From positions 2,334,350-2,398,349 of the forward strand of contig NC_037647.1 in the NCBI RefSeq assembly GCF_003254395.2: a stretch of 64,000 nt of DNA, given 5' to 3'. This DNA comes from Apis mellifera. Lineage: Eukaryota; Arthropoda; Insecta; Hymenoptera; Apidae. Within the stretch, counting starts at the first letter, position 1. Each line of letters opens with the position of its first letter. The notes under the pieces are model-generated. The model was not told where the DNA came from. It ran no database searches and saw nothing but the letters and a program-made list of their open reading frames with translations. Position numbers and translations under genes: made by a program. Below, piece by piece: positions 20,341-32,160 of this stretch.

Positions 20341-23300
20341 ATAACCCCGTCCACGGGGTTAAAAAATTTGATTTCCCGGTCGACAAGCGGAAAAAATCAT
20401 ATCTTGGACGAAAGTATTTATCGCGCCCGACCGATCGATGGAATTAGAACGTCGGGAACGAATCGAGCGACAAATGAGTCATTTGCTGTCGTTCCGACAT
20501 CGGCACGGCAATTGGATTTTTGTCAAGTCCTCCCCCTCTTTCTCTCTCTCTCTTTCTCTCGACTCGCAGACAACCTCGAAGCTTTAATCGCGCGCCCTGT
20601 CTCCTTGCCCAAAGTGACTCTTATTGCTTTCTTTTAATTTGCGACCGTTCACACGTGCGCCCGAACCCTCCTCCCCTCGATGCTAGCGCGAATCGTTTCG
20701 AAAACGTGTTCCAGTTTGCGCGCGATTCACGTTCTCGATCGTGGTAGGTAACGTCATAAGGGCGGAGGGAGATCGGGACGGGATGATCGGCAACTGGTGC
20801 GGGCCATCGTGCTCCAAAACGGGTCCTCGAATCGTCGAAACGTATAACGACCATTCGACGGGGTAACGAAGAGCAAGTTCACCACCCGCGGCGACCAATT
20901 ACTCGAGGGGAGGGTGAGGAATTTTCAGGGGTTCTCGCGAGCGCATTGTGTCTACAAGATCGTTATTTCTTGTCGATTTCGAGCGTTACCTCTGTCTGCG
21001 ACCACGTTGAATACCGGCACAATTAAGATCCCCGACGGAGGTAATGGGGAACGTTTATTCTCTCTTCTTAATACATCAATATTCGGGCTAAGGGGAGGAG
21101 GAGACTCTCGTACTTTTTCTCATGATCATCCCTCTTATTGGGAGCAACTTTATCGTTTGTTATCGATTTTATCCCTCTCTCTCTTTTTCCCCTCATTTTT
21201 CTGATACATTCGTACGTCGTTGTGTACGTTCGTTGTGTTGCATTTTTGGTTATTTTGGCCATCGTTTAAAAGTCTCGTTTGCCACTATTAGAAATCAATA
21301 CTAGATAGATTGCTACCTTCCAATGTATCGTGTGTACTTTTGGCTTGAAAATATTCCAACGTTAGCGATAGGAAAAAGTGTATCGAGTATTGGTTTCTGT
21401 GTCAATTAAAGTGTATTGATCTTTTCTTTGGAATTATACAAGAGAAATCCCCCTCGCGTCTGCATAATTTAATTCAAATATAATTCAAATATACTACGAT
21501 GAAAATATACCTGAAATTCGGTCGTTTGAAATTTTTTAAATCAACTTGAGTTCTTTTTTCTTTTAAATTAAATTTAAAAGGCATCGAAAAATATAAACAG
21601 ATCTATAGATTTTAAAGGATGATCAAATATTTTCGATCATGGATTCGCACGATATTTAATTTAATTAACAATCGTTCGATAATCCATCATCTTTTTAAAT
21701 CTTTCTAATCGAACGGCATCCCCCTCGTATTCGCTATAAACAACTTTATGACAAACTACTTGCTACTCGATTGCTTCGTTTCGTAAATTCGTTCGATCGT
21801 GGAAGATCGTAGGGTCCATCGTCGAAAGTCAATTCCGGCGGGAACGTAAATACGCGCGATCAACTTGGGACGCGATGAATATGAATGAGAGCAACGTGCT
21901 CTTGAAATTGCGCCTCTGAAATTCGAGCGCGTGCACGCACCTCCCCTCGTCGTGACTGCGTTTTCGAATACCTACGCGGATATGGCAAATCGAATGTGAC
22001 GTTATAATGGATGCGGCATTAGCGGTTTTACCGGCTCGACCGAGATGAGAATTGGCGGGGAAAATGCGGCCTCTATGGAAATCGCTGCCAGCCACCTACC
22101 TTCGCGAGGAAACACAGTTTTTCGACTAGGAAACACGCGTTGTTTGTCGTTCTTTGGATAAACACGGGGTTGGATCATCGGGGAATTTTTCCCGCCGCGA
22201 CTGGTTAGGTTTACTCGGACGATAGGTTTGATTTACGCTTGTTTTTCAGGGGTGTTATTTGTCGGGGAGTTCCACGAATGGAAAGTTCGATTTACTGGGT
22301 TACTAACGTGGAACGAAGGCTCGTCTTTTCCCCGTGAAACGCTTCGTGAGATTTAGAGTCGATGTAGAGATAGAAAGAAATTCTTTATGGGGATTTAATA
22401 TGACCGTATTAAGTGACTTGTAATTTATTTGAAGAAGATTATTCGGTTGTTTAAGTTTTTCAAGTTCATTAAATGTAGGCCAAATTGCTTCGATATTATA
22501 AGTTCGTTAAACGCGTCACATTCTGTAATTTATTCTTTCGTGAAATTTTGTTTTTAAAAATTAAATATCAAAAAGAATAATTGACTACAATTTATTGGTA
22601 TAAACCAATATGTTTCCCTTTAAACGAGAAAAACGCAGGAAACGCGTTTAAATTTCAAGATATCTGTTGAAGAGATAAATACTCGTCCGTCGAGCGGAAA
22701 TTTTATATATGCATATCTCGGCTAGCCATCATCGATCACCTTTGACCTACGCGTTAATAAACCGATTAAAACGCGCTCAATATTCAATGTCCTGTGCGAA
22801 AATAAGCATCAGCCCGTGTGCGTATACGGTGCGTGCGTACGCGTGCACGTGTGACGGGAACCAATGAAACGGTTCACGACTGACGCCTCCTCGATCGAGA
22901 GGGGAACCCCGGCGTTGGCCCCCAAGGCAATGTCCCGATTGGATCCCACATCTACCACTATTCCCGACCGCAGATAGTAATACGGGACGTGCACGTACAC
23001 GCGCACAGATCCCCAGAATACGCTCGACAATGCCAGGTATTTAGCCAACCGACTGTTAATACGAATTCACGTGGCTGACTGGCTGGCTGGATCGGTTCGC
23101 TAATTATCCTCCCGGTTAACTTTCTCGCACTCGCCCCCTGGCTGTGTCGAGGAACCGATTTTATCGTGGAATCGATAAGATGTTAGTTTCGAGGGAACTA
23201 TTTTTTTCTTTTTTTGGAATTTCTCTTCTACTAAAACTCGAGTCAAAACGAAAATATTTAGATAAAGGGAAGCAATAAAGTTAAGAATTTATGATATAGA

Positions 23301-23460
23301 GGAGCAAAGAGAAAAGTAGAAGGGAAATAGATTTAATAATAAATACACGAGAGAAGGAAGGCTGTAAGGAAAATTGTTACACGAGAGGATTTCTTCTCTT
23401 AAGATTCGCTATTAAAGACCCGCTCCTTCCGATTTTAAATAATCGATGGAATTAGTCTCC
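20341..23460. other. Alternating CpG-rich and AT-rich sequence, no supported gene
   Basis: CpG-rich at 20341-21300, 21780-22350 and 22790-23170, AT-rich between. Contains the alternating purine-pyrimidine block at 22815-22853. No coding exon is recognised. Confidence 0.45.
22813..22858. other. Z-DNA-prone block flanked by inverted CCCGT/ACGGG
   Basis: Bases 22815-22853 alternate strictly between purine and pyrimidine except for one phase break at 22828-22829. They are made mostly of CG, CA/TG and TA steps. CCCGT (22813-22817) and ACGGG (22854-22858) form a perfect inverted pair at the ends. Confidence 0.6.
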
Positions 23461-23987
23461 GATGGCAAGACGAATTATCTTGCTTTCAACTTTCTCACCC
23501 TCGCCCCGCCCCGACAAAAGGAATCCGATCCAAATTCCCCGCTTCTTTAATCGAACATCCGCATCCTCGGTTGATAGCAGTTCACGCTTTGTAGGCACAA
23601 TTAAACGTTTAATTGCGCGATCGTTTGTACGGGGGATCTGTGTGTCCGCCTTTGGCAGCGTCTCTTTGATCGAAAGACACGACCCTCTCGCGGCCGGGCT
23701 CGTATTCATAAAGCCGTTTCCATATTCTCCTCCGGTAATATCCCGGTGACCCGAGTCGTTGATTGGACGGTTGAACGCCAACGGTAATTAACAGGGGTAA
23801 TTATCGAGGGATCGCCGTGGAAAGAATCGGTTTGTTAGCCGAACGAGTGGATTCTGCGTAAGAATCGTCGCAACCGGAGACACTTTCACGGTATGAAAAA
23901 CCTTTGCGAGTCGGAAACTCGCCACTCGACGCCAACCGAATTGATTATCAATCCTTATTGAAAACGATTCTTGATCGTAAGATATCC

Positions 23988-25225
23988 GAGAGAGAGAGAG
24001 AGAGAGAGAGGAGAGGGAGTCCTCTCGAGGTGGTTTGCACAACAATACTCGTCGTCGACTCGTTTATTAGCCCCGTCGCGGTATAAATTCGTGGAAAGAA
24101 AGAGGGCCGCGCGTTGTTTGTGAATATCTGCAATTCTTTTCGCGTCTGCTGGTGCGATTAGCAATCGCTTTGCGAGATGGAGGGGTTTGCAATGCGAACC
24201 TTCCGTTCTCAAACTTCTCAAACGATCTTCCGTCCTTTGGGCTCGATCCGTCGATCTTTCATCGAGTTGGCGCAGGAAACACGAGTTGTTTGCTGCTGCA
24301 ATGCGTTTCGCGACGCGTTTAGCTATCGTCGCATAGTGGGTTGTGTCGCTCACGTATGCACAACTGGATCAGATTCGATTCGTAACATCAAATGTAACGC
24401 GCTTTGGCTGGCGTGTGCTTCGTTTATGAGAGTTCGTTTTGGTGAAACATTAACGCGAAACGAGCAAAGCCGATTCGAGGAGGTGAGCTCAACTCGGGGG
24501 CTCAAAGGGAAGGTAAAGGTTGAACCGCCACCGTTAGCACCGGAGCACGGAACGTTAGAGAAATAGTCAAGTTTTGCGATGGCGAGAAAGAGAGAGAGAG
24601 AGAGAGCGAGGGAAAAAGAAACAGGAGAGAGGACGAGGTGGTCCGAGGGCAAAGGAAAATGTACGGCAAAGAAAAAGGGTATTTGGAAAACGATGCTCCT
24701 GTCGTAAAACGCTGAGAGAAGTGAGAAACGAGAACGTCAAAGCTCTAGCACGCATCCTTTAATCCCTTAATCCATCGTTGCCTTGCGAGAATTCTCTCTC
24801 TCTCTCTCTCTTTCCCTCTCTCTTCGACACCGGAACTGTGAATTTTCAAGATCTGCTCGGTGCAACGGCATCGAGGCAACGGCGGAGAAAGGGACGGTAG
24901 GCAAGGGAGGGAAAGAGACGGAGAGATGTCAAGAATCAGAAGTGAGAAGAGAGGTGAAGGAGAAGCGGAGAACGAGCGACGGATAGGGAAAGAGAGGAGG
25001 GGAAAGGAAGGAGATATTTTACGGTTCAGACTTTTCAGGGCTGCTGCGATGCGGGAATTACCGACACGCTGTTTGAAATTAAAGCAAGGGCGCCAGGGCA
25101 AAGGGTTGTACACGGAGAGAGGCTTGCGCGCGCGTGTGTGTGTGTGTGCGCCCGAGAGAGAGAGAGAGAGGGAGGGAGGGAAAGAGAGAGAGAAGAAAAT
25201 AGGAAAAGACGGGGGCGAGAGGGAA
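23988..25225. repeat. Cluster of (GA)n/(CT)n tracts
   Basis: GA or CT runs at 23988-24010, 24589-24606, 24793-24811 and 25154-25170, with a (TG)n run at about 25132-25149 and long purine-rich stretches at 24870-25015 and 25150-25225. In flies such tracts bind GAGA factor or CLAMP; use here is inference. Confidence 0.8.
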
Positions 25226-26388
25226 GGAGATGCGCACGGGCCGGCATAAAGGTTCTTCAAGATATTTCACAGCGGCGATGTAAATTTTTTCCAACCACCA
25301 CCCCTTTCATTCGACGCCTTTGCCCCGCAAGAATGAAACGAATTTAACCTTATACGTTTTCCTTATTTGTTCGTAACTCGCTTTTGCTTTGAATTTCGCT
25401 ACCTTCCCTCTCCCGGCCCCCCCTCTTCTCTCTGTGAACTCGAGCTTTGCCTCCTTTCCCCTCCCCGCATCCCCATCGTTTCTCCCTTTTCCGTGCTTTT
25501 CCTCCTCTATATTGCTCCCGTGCACATTCCCGATATGAAAGACCAAATCTCCAAGGGCTTTTCTGACACGCTCTGCAAATAAAGCCACGCGGTATTATGT
25601 TACCCGTGGACATATGAATCGCCACGATCGAAGGGAACGCTGTGTATAGTCGCAATATAGGTGAACCTTCCGTTATTTTCGAACGAACCCCGAGTATTTT
25701 CCATCTCGGTTCCCCGAACGCCTGCCTAAGGCTTGGTCCTCTCTGGTGTCTTTCGAGCTTGGTGGCTCGAAAGTTTCGAAAGAAAACCATTATCCACGAG
25801 TTGGAAGAAAAAAGAAAGAAAGAAAGGAAGGAAGGAAAAACAGTCGCGTGAAAGCGTGGAAGGAAAATGATTTACAAGGAAGTCGCTTCCGGTACACTGA
25901 GCTCGATCCGCGGCAACTTTTCTCCCCTCCCGTGAAACTATTCGTATATTTTCATAATCGATTTCGCGTCGGAGTTGTGGTGGCGCACACGAAAAAAGAA
26001 AGAGGGGCGCAAGGGAACGACAATCACAAGGTGAGGAGACGCTGCGCGATGCGGATCGATGTGTCGGCTTTTTCACATTCGGCCGAGGTTTTGAGCGACG
26101 TCATTGTGAAGGGGTACGAGAAGTTCGCTTGGTCCCGATGGTCGATGGATAAACTGTTCGCTTTGAGGCGAAATAAATGAATGAGGAAGGAGATAAACGG
26201 AGGAAATTGAATCGTTTCGACGAATATTTTAATGTATCTGTATATAAAGAATAGAAAAAGAGTGGCGAAAGGAATTCATTTCATTCGCTTTAAGAAAGGA
26301 TTAGGATGCTTTGATCACTCAGTCCTTAGTTAAAGTTTCCTGTCATGGGTAAAAAATAAAATTTTATTTTTCTAACTTCGGTTAAAAG

Positions 26389-26661
26389 TTAAACTTCAAA
26401 TATTTCTGTATTATCTTGAAGATGAAAAATCTTGGAAACAGAAGAAAGAATATCAGAAATCGATTTCTTGATTTCTCGAGTAAAGACAGCGATGTTTGAT
26501 TCTTCTTTCTGCGAAAATACTTCCCCAATTTGATCATCCAACATATTTTCTAGAATTCTATTGTCAAGATGAAAGATAGAAGATTCGATATCAAGTTCAG
26601 GATCGAGCAATTGATCGATCAAATCATAAATTAAAATAATATCGAGTATTGATAACAATGC
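26389..26661 (-). CDS. Unassigned open frame, possible exon, weak
   Basis: About 90 codons open between stops, without an early ATG; the first in-frame Met is mid-frame, in ENMLDDQ. Unlike its neighbours, its composition is protein-like: acidic and aliphatic, with short segments such as LIDQLLDPELDIESS and ISDILSSVSKIFHLQ that could be amphipathic helices. No domain is recognised. Splice signals are not clear on either side. It may be an exon fragment, a pseudogene piece or chance. Confidence 0.15.
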   Translation of the reverse strand, partial: ALLSILDIILIYDLIDQLLDPELDIESSIFHLDNRILENMLDDQIGEVFSQKEESNIAVFTREIKKSISDILSSVSKIFHLQDNTEIFEV

Positions 26662-26972
26662 TCAACACACCTTTCGATCATTTCCTACGCTACGTTTCAT
26701 TGAACGAAGGAAAAATGAAAACGCTTGTGATCAACTGTTATTCCTGTTGATTCGAGAATTCCAATCGTCACGTGTCCACGTGATGAATTAGCCGTATCAA
26801 TTACCCGCGTGTTCCGAGGTCACAGTTGAGCCTGGTTCGGTTATCGCGCGCTCAGACAGCCGGAAACGAACGCGGTATATACACGTTCGACATCGAATCG
26901 GAGGAAAAGGAAAAAAAGAAAAAAAAAAAAAATCGAGCTTGGTAGCGCAACACGCTCGTCGTATTCGCTTTG

Positions 26973-27000
26973 CGTCGTCGTCGTCGTCGTCGTCGTCGTC
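26973..27000. repeat. (CGT)n microsatellite
   Basis: About nine units; the reverse strand reads as poly-Asp in one frame, which is not evidence of coding. Confidence 0.9.
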
Positions 27001-27560
27001 ATACACGCGCGCCACATTTAAAGGCGAGACCACACGCGCCACGCGTGATAAATACACAGGTAATCCGTGAATGCAGGACCGACGAAGAAGACCGTTGAGC
27101 GGAGGCATGGTTCTTTTTAGTAATTAAAAATTACGCGCCGCGGCCTGTGTGTGTCAAAGCGCGCGGCTTCGTTAATATATTCAGACCTGTATGCGCCTTT
27201 GGCCTTGCAAAAAGACGCGACAAAGTTAGTGCCTATTTCCCCGGTTCTCCGCTCGGCTATCACCCCAACGGAACCACCGACCAACCCCTTCCCTCCCCTC
27301 CCCCTCCTCTTCATTCATACTTTTTTCCTCTTCCTTTCTTTCGTTCGTTCTTTCCCGCTTCAGTCAGAGACCACCCTCCTCTCCCCCCCTTCTCTGTCCG
27401 ACAGACGATAATCTTCCCTGATTTTCCACCAGGAATTCTAATTTCTTGTGCCGGCAAAGAACGACAAGGGCTCATCGATGCGGAAATCGCCCCCTCGTCG
27501 CGCGATAATGTTCCCGGCTCGAATCGACAGCCCAAACAGGCCTGAGTGATTTCTCGACGA

Positions 27561-30500
27561 GCGAATTACTGTGTGGAGAGGGTTTGAATTTAAGCCTTGA
27601 TTTTTCTTTTGGATGCTTTTGAGTTTTGAGAATTATGGGATCGTTGTTGAGTTATATGAGTTATATCGAACATTGAAATGATAATCGAAAATCGTGAATT
27701 GTGTTCAATGAAACGTGGGAATTTTTATAAAATTAATTAACAATTTGCAAATTGATGTAATGGTAAACTATGTATGTAATTTATCGATATAGTTTATAAA
27801 ATATTGTTGTCAACAAGTTATATTGTGTATCGCGAATATATTACATTACAAATGATTGTTTCGATTCTGAAGAGAATTTAGAATTCAGTTTGGAAAATTA
27901 TAATAAAATCTTCGAAATAGATACGCGAAATTAAAATTGTTTCGATACTTTGCCTTTTTGGGAAACAACCCTCATTGAAATCAATAGCTCGCAGCGTATC
28001 GTTCCAGATTTTGTTTGTTTGGAACATTCGAAACCATTGTATGCATTCCAGTCTCACAACATATAGTATAACTTGCTAGGGAGTGATATCAAAAAAAAAA
28101 AAAAAAAGAAATGGAGCATTGAGAATCCAACATATGTTTCACGGTTTTCGATTACCGTTTGTTTTACCGTCGTGTCTAACCTTTCGTCGCTTTAATCCGT
28201 GTCACTTTTTCTCGAAAAAATATATTACGCGACAAAGAAACTTTCCGATATCAAGATAATTCTACTTCGTTTAAATTTATCTTTCATTTAAATTCTTCAA
28301 GATTAAACATCTCGACATCTGGTCGGGCTCGGCTTACACTTTTGACATGTAATTTATTTCTCGCCGTTGATATCTGAATCTAATCGAAGGAATTGGAGCC
28401 AGGTTAAGTGGTAATCTAATTTTCAAGATTTCTCTTGCGAACTACGTACGAATCGCTTTCAATATACATAATTGCCAGTCTAAAAACGTATTCAAGGATC
28501 GCCTTTATTCACAAGTCTGTCACCGGTACTCGGATGGAATAATAAACAGACAAGAGAAGTCGATCCAGGAGGGCGCGGATTATTTTCCGGTGTCGTTATA
28601 AACCTGTCACCAACATCGTTCACCAATCGTCACCACTTGCAACCATAACCACGATACCGCGTTATTTATTCCGCTCGCATAAACTTTGCGGAAATGAGCC
28701 ATAAATATGACGCGTGACACGTGTCTCATATGAATGTAAGGGGGGAGACACGCGAGCAATGTTTTATCGTGTTAATAAGTTTTTATCCAGTGTAGTAAAG
28801 AATCGATGGGCGGATTATCGATAATACACTTAAACCCGTGTCGTGTCACATTTTCACACTTGGGAAAACTTTCGATTCGAGTTGGGTTAAGTTTAACTCG
28901 AGTTCTAAAGCTGCCATTCTCGCAAGATTTCTGACAAGATAAAAATCCTAAAATCCTTGAGAAGTTTGAAATATACTAGAAATTTTTCCCCCTAGAAAAA
29001 ATTTTATTTTCACTCGGAGGATATCGTGAAATCTGGTCCTTGTATTTTTACTCGTGAAAAACTTTTCCTCGACTTTCTCGTGCTCTTTTTTTTCCACTGG
29101 GTCTGTTTGTTTCCATTGCTGACATTTCTTCTCATATCGTTTGTTCTTTCGTTTGGAACTTTCTTGACTATTTATGTTACGTTAAAGTTGTATAAAATTT
29201 TTTTAATATTTCCATTTCTTTTATATTCTTATATAATAATGTATAATTCAGTTTCTTTATTTCTTTTTTTTTTTTCATTTACAAAATTAATATCATTTGA
29301 TGGATATATATTTAATTTCTTTTGATCCAATGGATCTTTTGAGCGAGATGAAAAAAAAATTAAATATAAAAATCTTTGAATCTGAGCCACGTAAAGAAGA
29401 TTACGTAGATGGAATTCGTATGTATATTCTCGAAGGAGGAAAGTATTATAATATCGGGCGGAAACTGTAAAAACTGATTGACTGTAGAAACCAATCTCCT
29501 GAAAATTCTTCAAAACATCTAACTTTTGTGTACATAGCTTCGTTCAATACCGGAAAAGAGAGAGATATTTTCCCCAGATGCATTATCGTAAGTATAGAAA
29601 GAAAATTCAATTCCATCCGCTCGTGAAATTTATGTTCTTGAAAAGAAAAACGCGTAAAAGTATCCCGTTTGTTTCCCTTCTCGCTTTTCATCTCCTTTAC
29701 AAAAGTTAAACTTTCATATTGTTGTTCGTTCGAATCTTTCCACGCCAACTTTTGTTAAATACCTATAAATACGTTTTATATCGCTGCTTTCATTATCGAA
29801 ACAATTACTGGGAAAAATCCCGATAAATCCGTGGAAAGGAAACACCGTGCGAGGATGTGATGAAACTTAAAGCTGGCTGGAGAGTTAAAAAAAATGGAAA
29901 AATTTTCAGTCGCGCGTAATTTACAAAGGGTTGTCACAGTTCACAGGAAACTCTACTAAATCGATCGTTACTTTGGTCGCACGGTTGCGTTTTTGTTTTC
30001 CACAGACGAAAAAAAAAGGGGGAGAGGGTGGGAAGAAAGAGAAAAACGAAAAAAAAAAAGAGCGGAAAAAGAGGGAAATTTATCTACCGTTCACGGTTCC
30101 CCCTTTTATTCATCTCGTTCGTCGCACGTTTAAAAACTCGCGCGGCGATAAATCGCAATTGACGAAATTCATTGTGCATTCTTCTGGCGGGATTCAATTG
30201 GTGGCACAATTTTATTTGAAATTTACGCATCGTTGAAAAACTGGCTGGCCAAAAATACGATGTATCTGCCCGCTCTTTTCAACAACGATCCATGCCCGAT
30301 AATGCTTGGTACATGATGCATAGAGCTGGGAAAGGCGTGCATTTTTCCCATCGTCGATTATTTCCTCTCGTTCGATCTATACCTCTCTCTCTTTTTCTCG
30401 TTTATCCACGTTATATCGTACCGAAACCCTATTTTTTGAAAATCATTCGCGATACACCGAATACGCACATGTACACGCATGGGAGCGTATTGATTGTGCG

Positions 30501-32160
30501 AGTCGGACGGCGTGTCCTGGTTGGGTGTAAAAATCCGATAATTATTGAGCTTTTAGTCCAGAAACGTACAAGGGAGAAAGGAAAAAAAGAAAGAAAGAAA
30601 ATGAAAGGACTTTATGCGTCTAGTGCAATTTTAAACAATTTAATAGTATAGAATTTGCGCGAATGTCGTTCTTTTTTGGGATGTATAAAAGTAGCCCGTG
30701 ACTGACAATTTTAATTGAAAGAGACTATTTTCGTCTATTCTGTGGAGAATAAAATATAAATTGGAACAGGAAGATATGTTGGAAAAATCGATGGTACGGT
30801 TATTTAAAAATTGAGCATTAGATTTATTAGATTACAATTTTTTACACTTTCATTTGGTAGATTTTTGTTGATTTTGTTGATCGATGCAAATTCTCTAAAA
30901 TTAAAATTATTAATTTCGGTGCCCTATAATTCATCGATATATTTATAAATTATTATTAAAGAATAAATATTAATCAAATTTAGGAAATCGGTGAAAATTT
31001 GAAAACGGTAAAGAAATTTTATCAGAGAAAATCGCTTATAAAGGATAAATATTTAAGGAGAGTTTCCTTTCTAATCGTTAAGTAAAACGACGTCGTAATC
31101 TTCAATGATTAGATGAAGAGAATATCTAATCATTCGCGGGATCAATCGACTGTGAGATGCATTTTACATTTTATGTTATCGATTTCGTGCTACCTTAATA
31201 TCTAGTTAAAACTAAACTCTAAATCGTTAGCCTAGATTAACGACAGGTTCACCGAAAATTTTCCAGACTAATGAAATTCGTCGGTTGGTTAGGTCACATC
31301 ATAAGCTCCATATTTATAGTAACCTAAATCTCGTCCAGAGGAAAGTCTGTATCGCGCAATTATGCGGTAAACGCGACAAACGATGCAAAACCAAAGTTAG
31401 CATAGCAAAGTTGCGGTTTAAAGTTAGCTGTCTTTGAGAGAAACTACCAGCTGCGGCATAGAAGTATCGTGATTTTATTTAGAAACACCTGTTTATGCAT
31501 GGTTTATCCACGTGCGTGATTTTAATTAAATTATTAATAGCGTTGTATATTTAATTTTTTCTTCTTTTTTTTTTTTTATGCGATACGAAGAAGCATACTT
31601 TTTAATAGCACGCGTTAAAATTTTATAGTTATTCGATACCCATAACGAGAAATTTATTAGTAATAATTTATGGTAGAAGTACGTAATCTATTCGGTTTTT
31701 ATGTAAAATAGATTATAGAAAGAAATAATATTGAATATTGTATTTTCCAATACAATTCGTATAATATTTAATAAAATTTAATTATTAAAAATTATACAAA
31801 TTTTAATTATAAATCTTTTTTTTCAATATCTTTCACGTACTTAAGAAAAGATTTATTAACTGTAAATAATCTACAATTTATTATTACTTTTTATGATTTA
31901 TTATTAATCGTCACAAAACATTTAATCAAATAAATCTTTCCAAAATCTTTCACTTTCTTTCACTTTCGAAAGATATAATACTTTTATTACATAACATCCC
32001 CAGAATCTTTAATTAAATTCTTCTCATTAAAATAAGCAAATAAATCTTTTCTCCAATAAATCCGATAATCGAATCTTACCTCGAATCTTACTCAAACTAT
32101 TCATACTAACAAATTGTAACTCTTTCAACAGATCGTTCAACAGATCTGAACAACCCTCTT
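27561..32160. other. Mostly AT-rich stretch, no supported gene
   Basis: Contains poly-A/T tracts (near 28095, 30045), a palindromic GACACGTGTC near 28718, and a TATAAAAG at 30684-30691 without an initiator at the usual distance. Open frames are short and of simple composition. Confidence 0.5.

Larger units (their letters stand above)
23461..27560. other. CpG- and GA-rich stretch, no supported gene
   Basis: Holds the densest set of GA/CT tracts in the window and many overlapping open frames rich in Arg/Glu/Lys on one strand and Ser/Leu/Pro on the other, as expected from GA repeats. A TATAAAT string occurs near 24082 without an initiator at the right distance. One more ordinary-looking open frame lies at 26389-26661 on the minus strand. 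Confidence 0.45.

Noticed and set aside
26797..27108. Minus-strand frame with a poly-Asp run
   Set aside because: The run is a (CGT)n microsatellite; flanking residues show no family.
30681..30720. TATAAAAG promoter
   Set aside because: No initiator at about 30 bp downstream and no exon signals follow.
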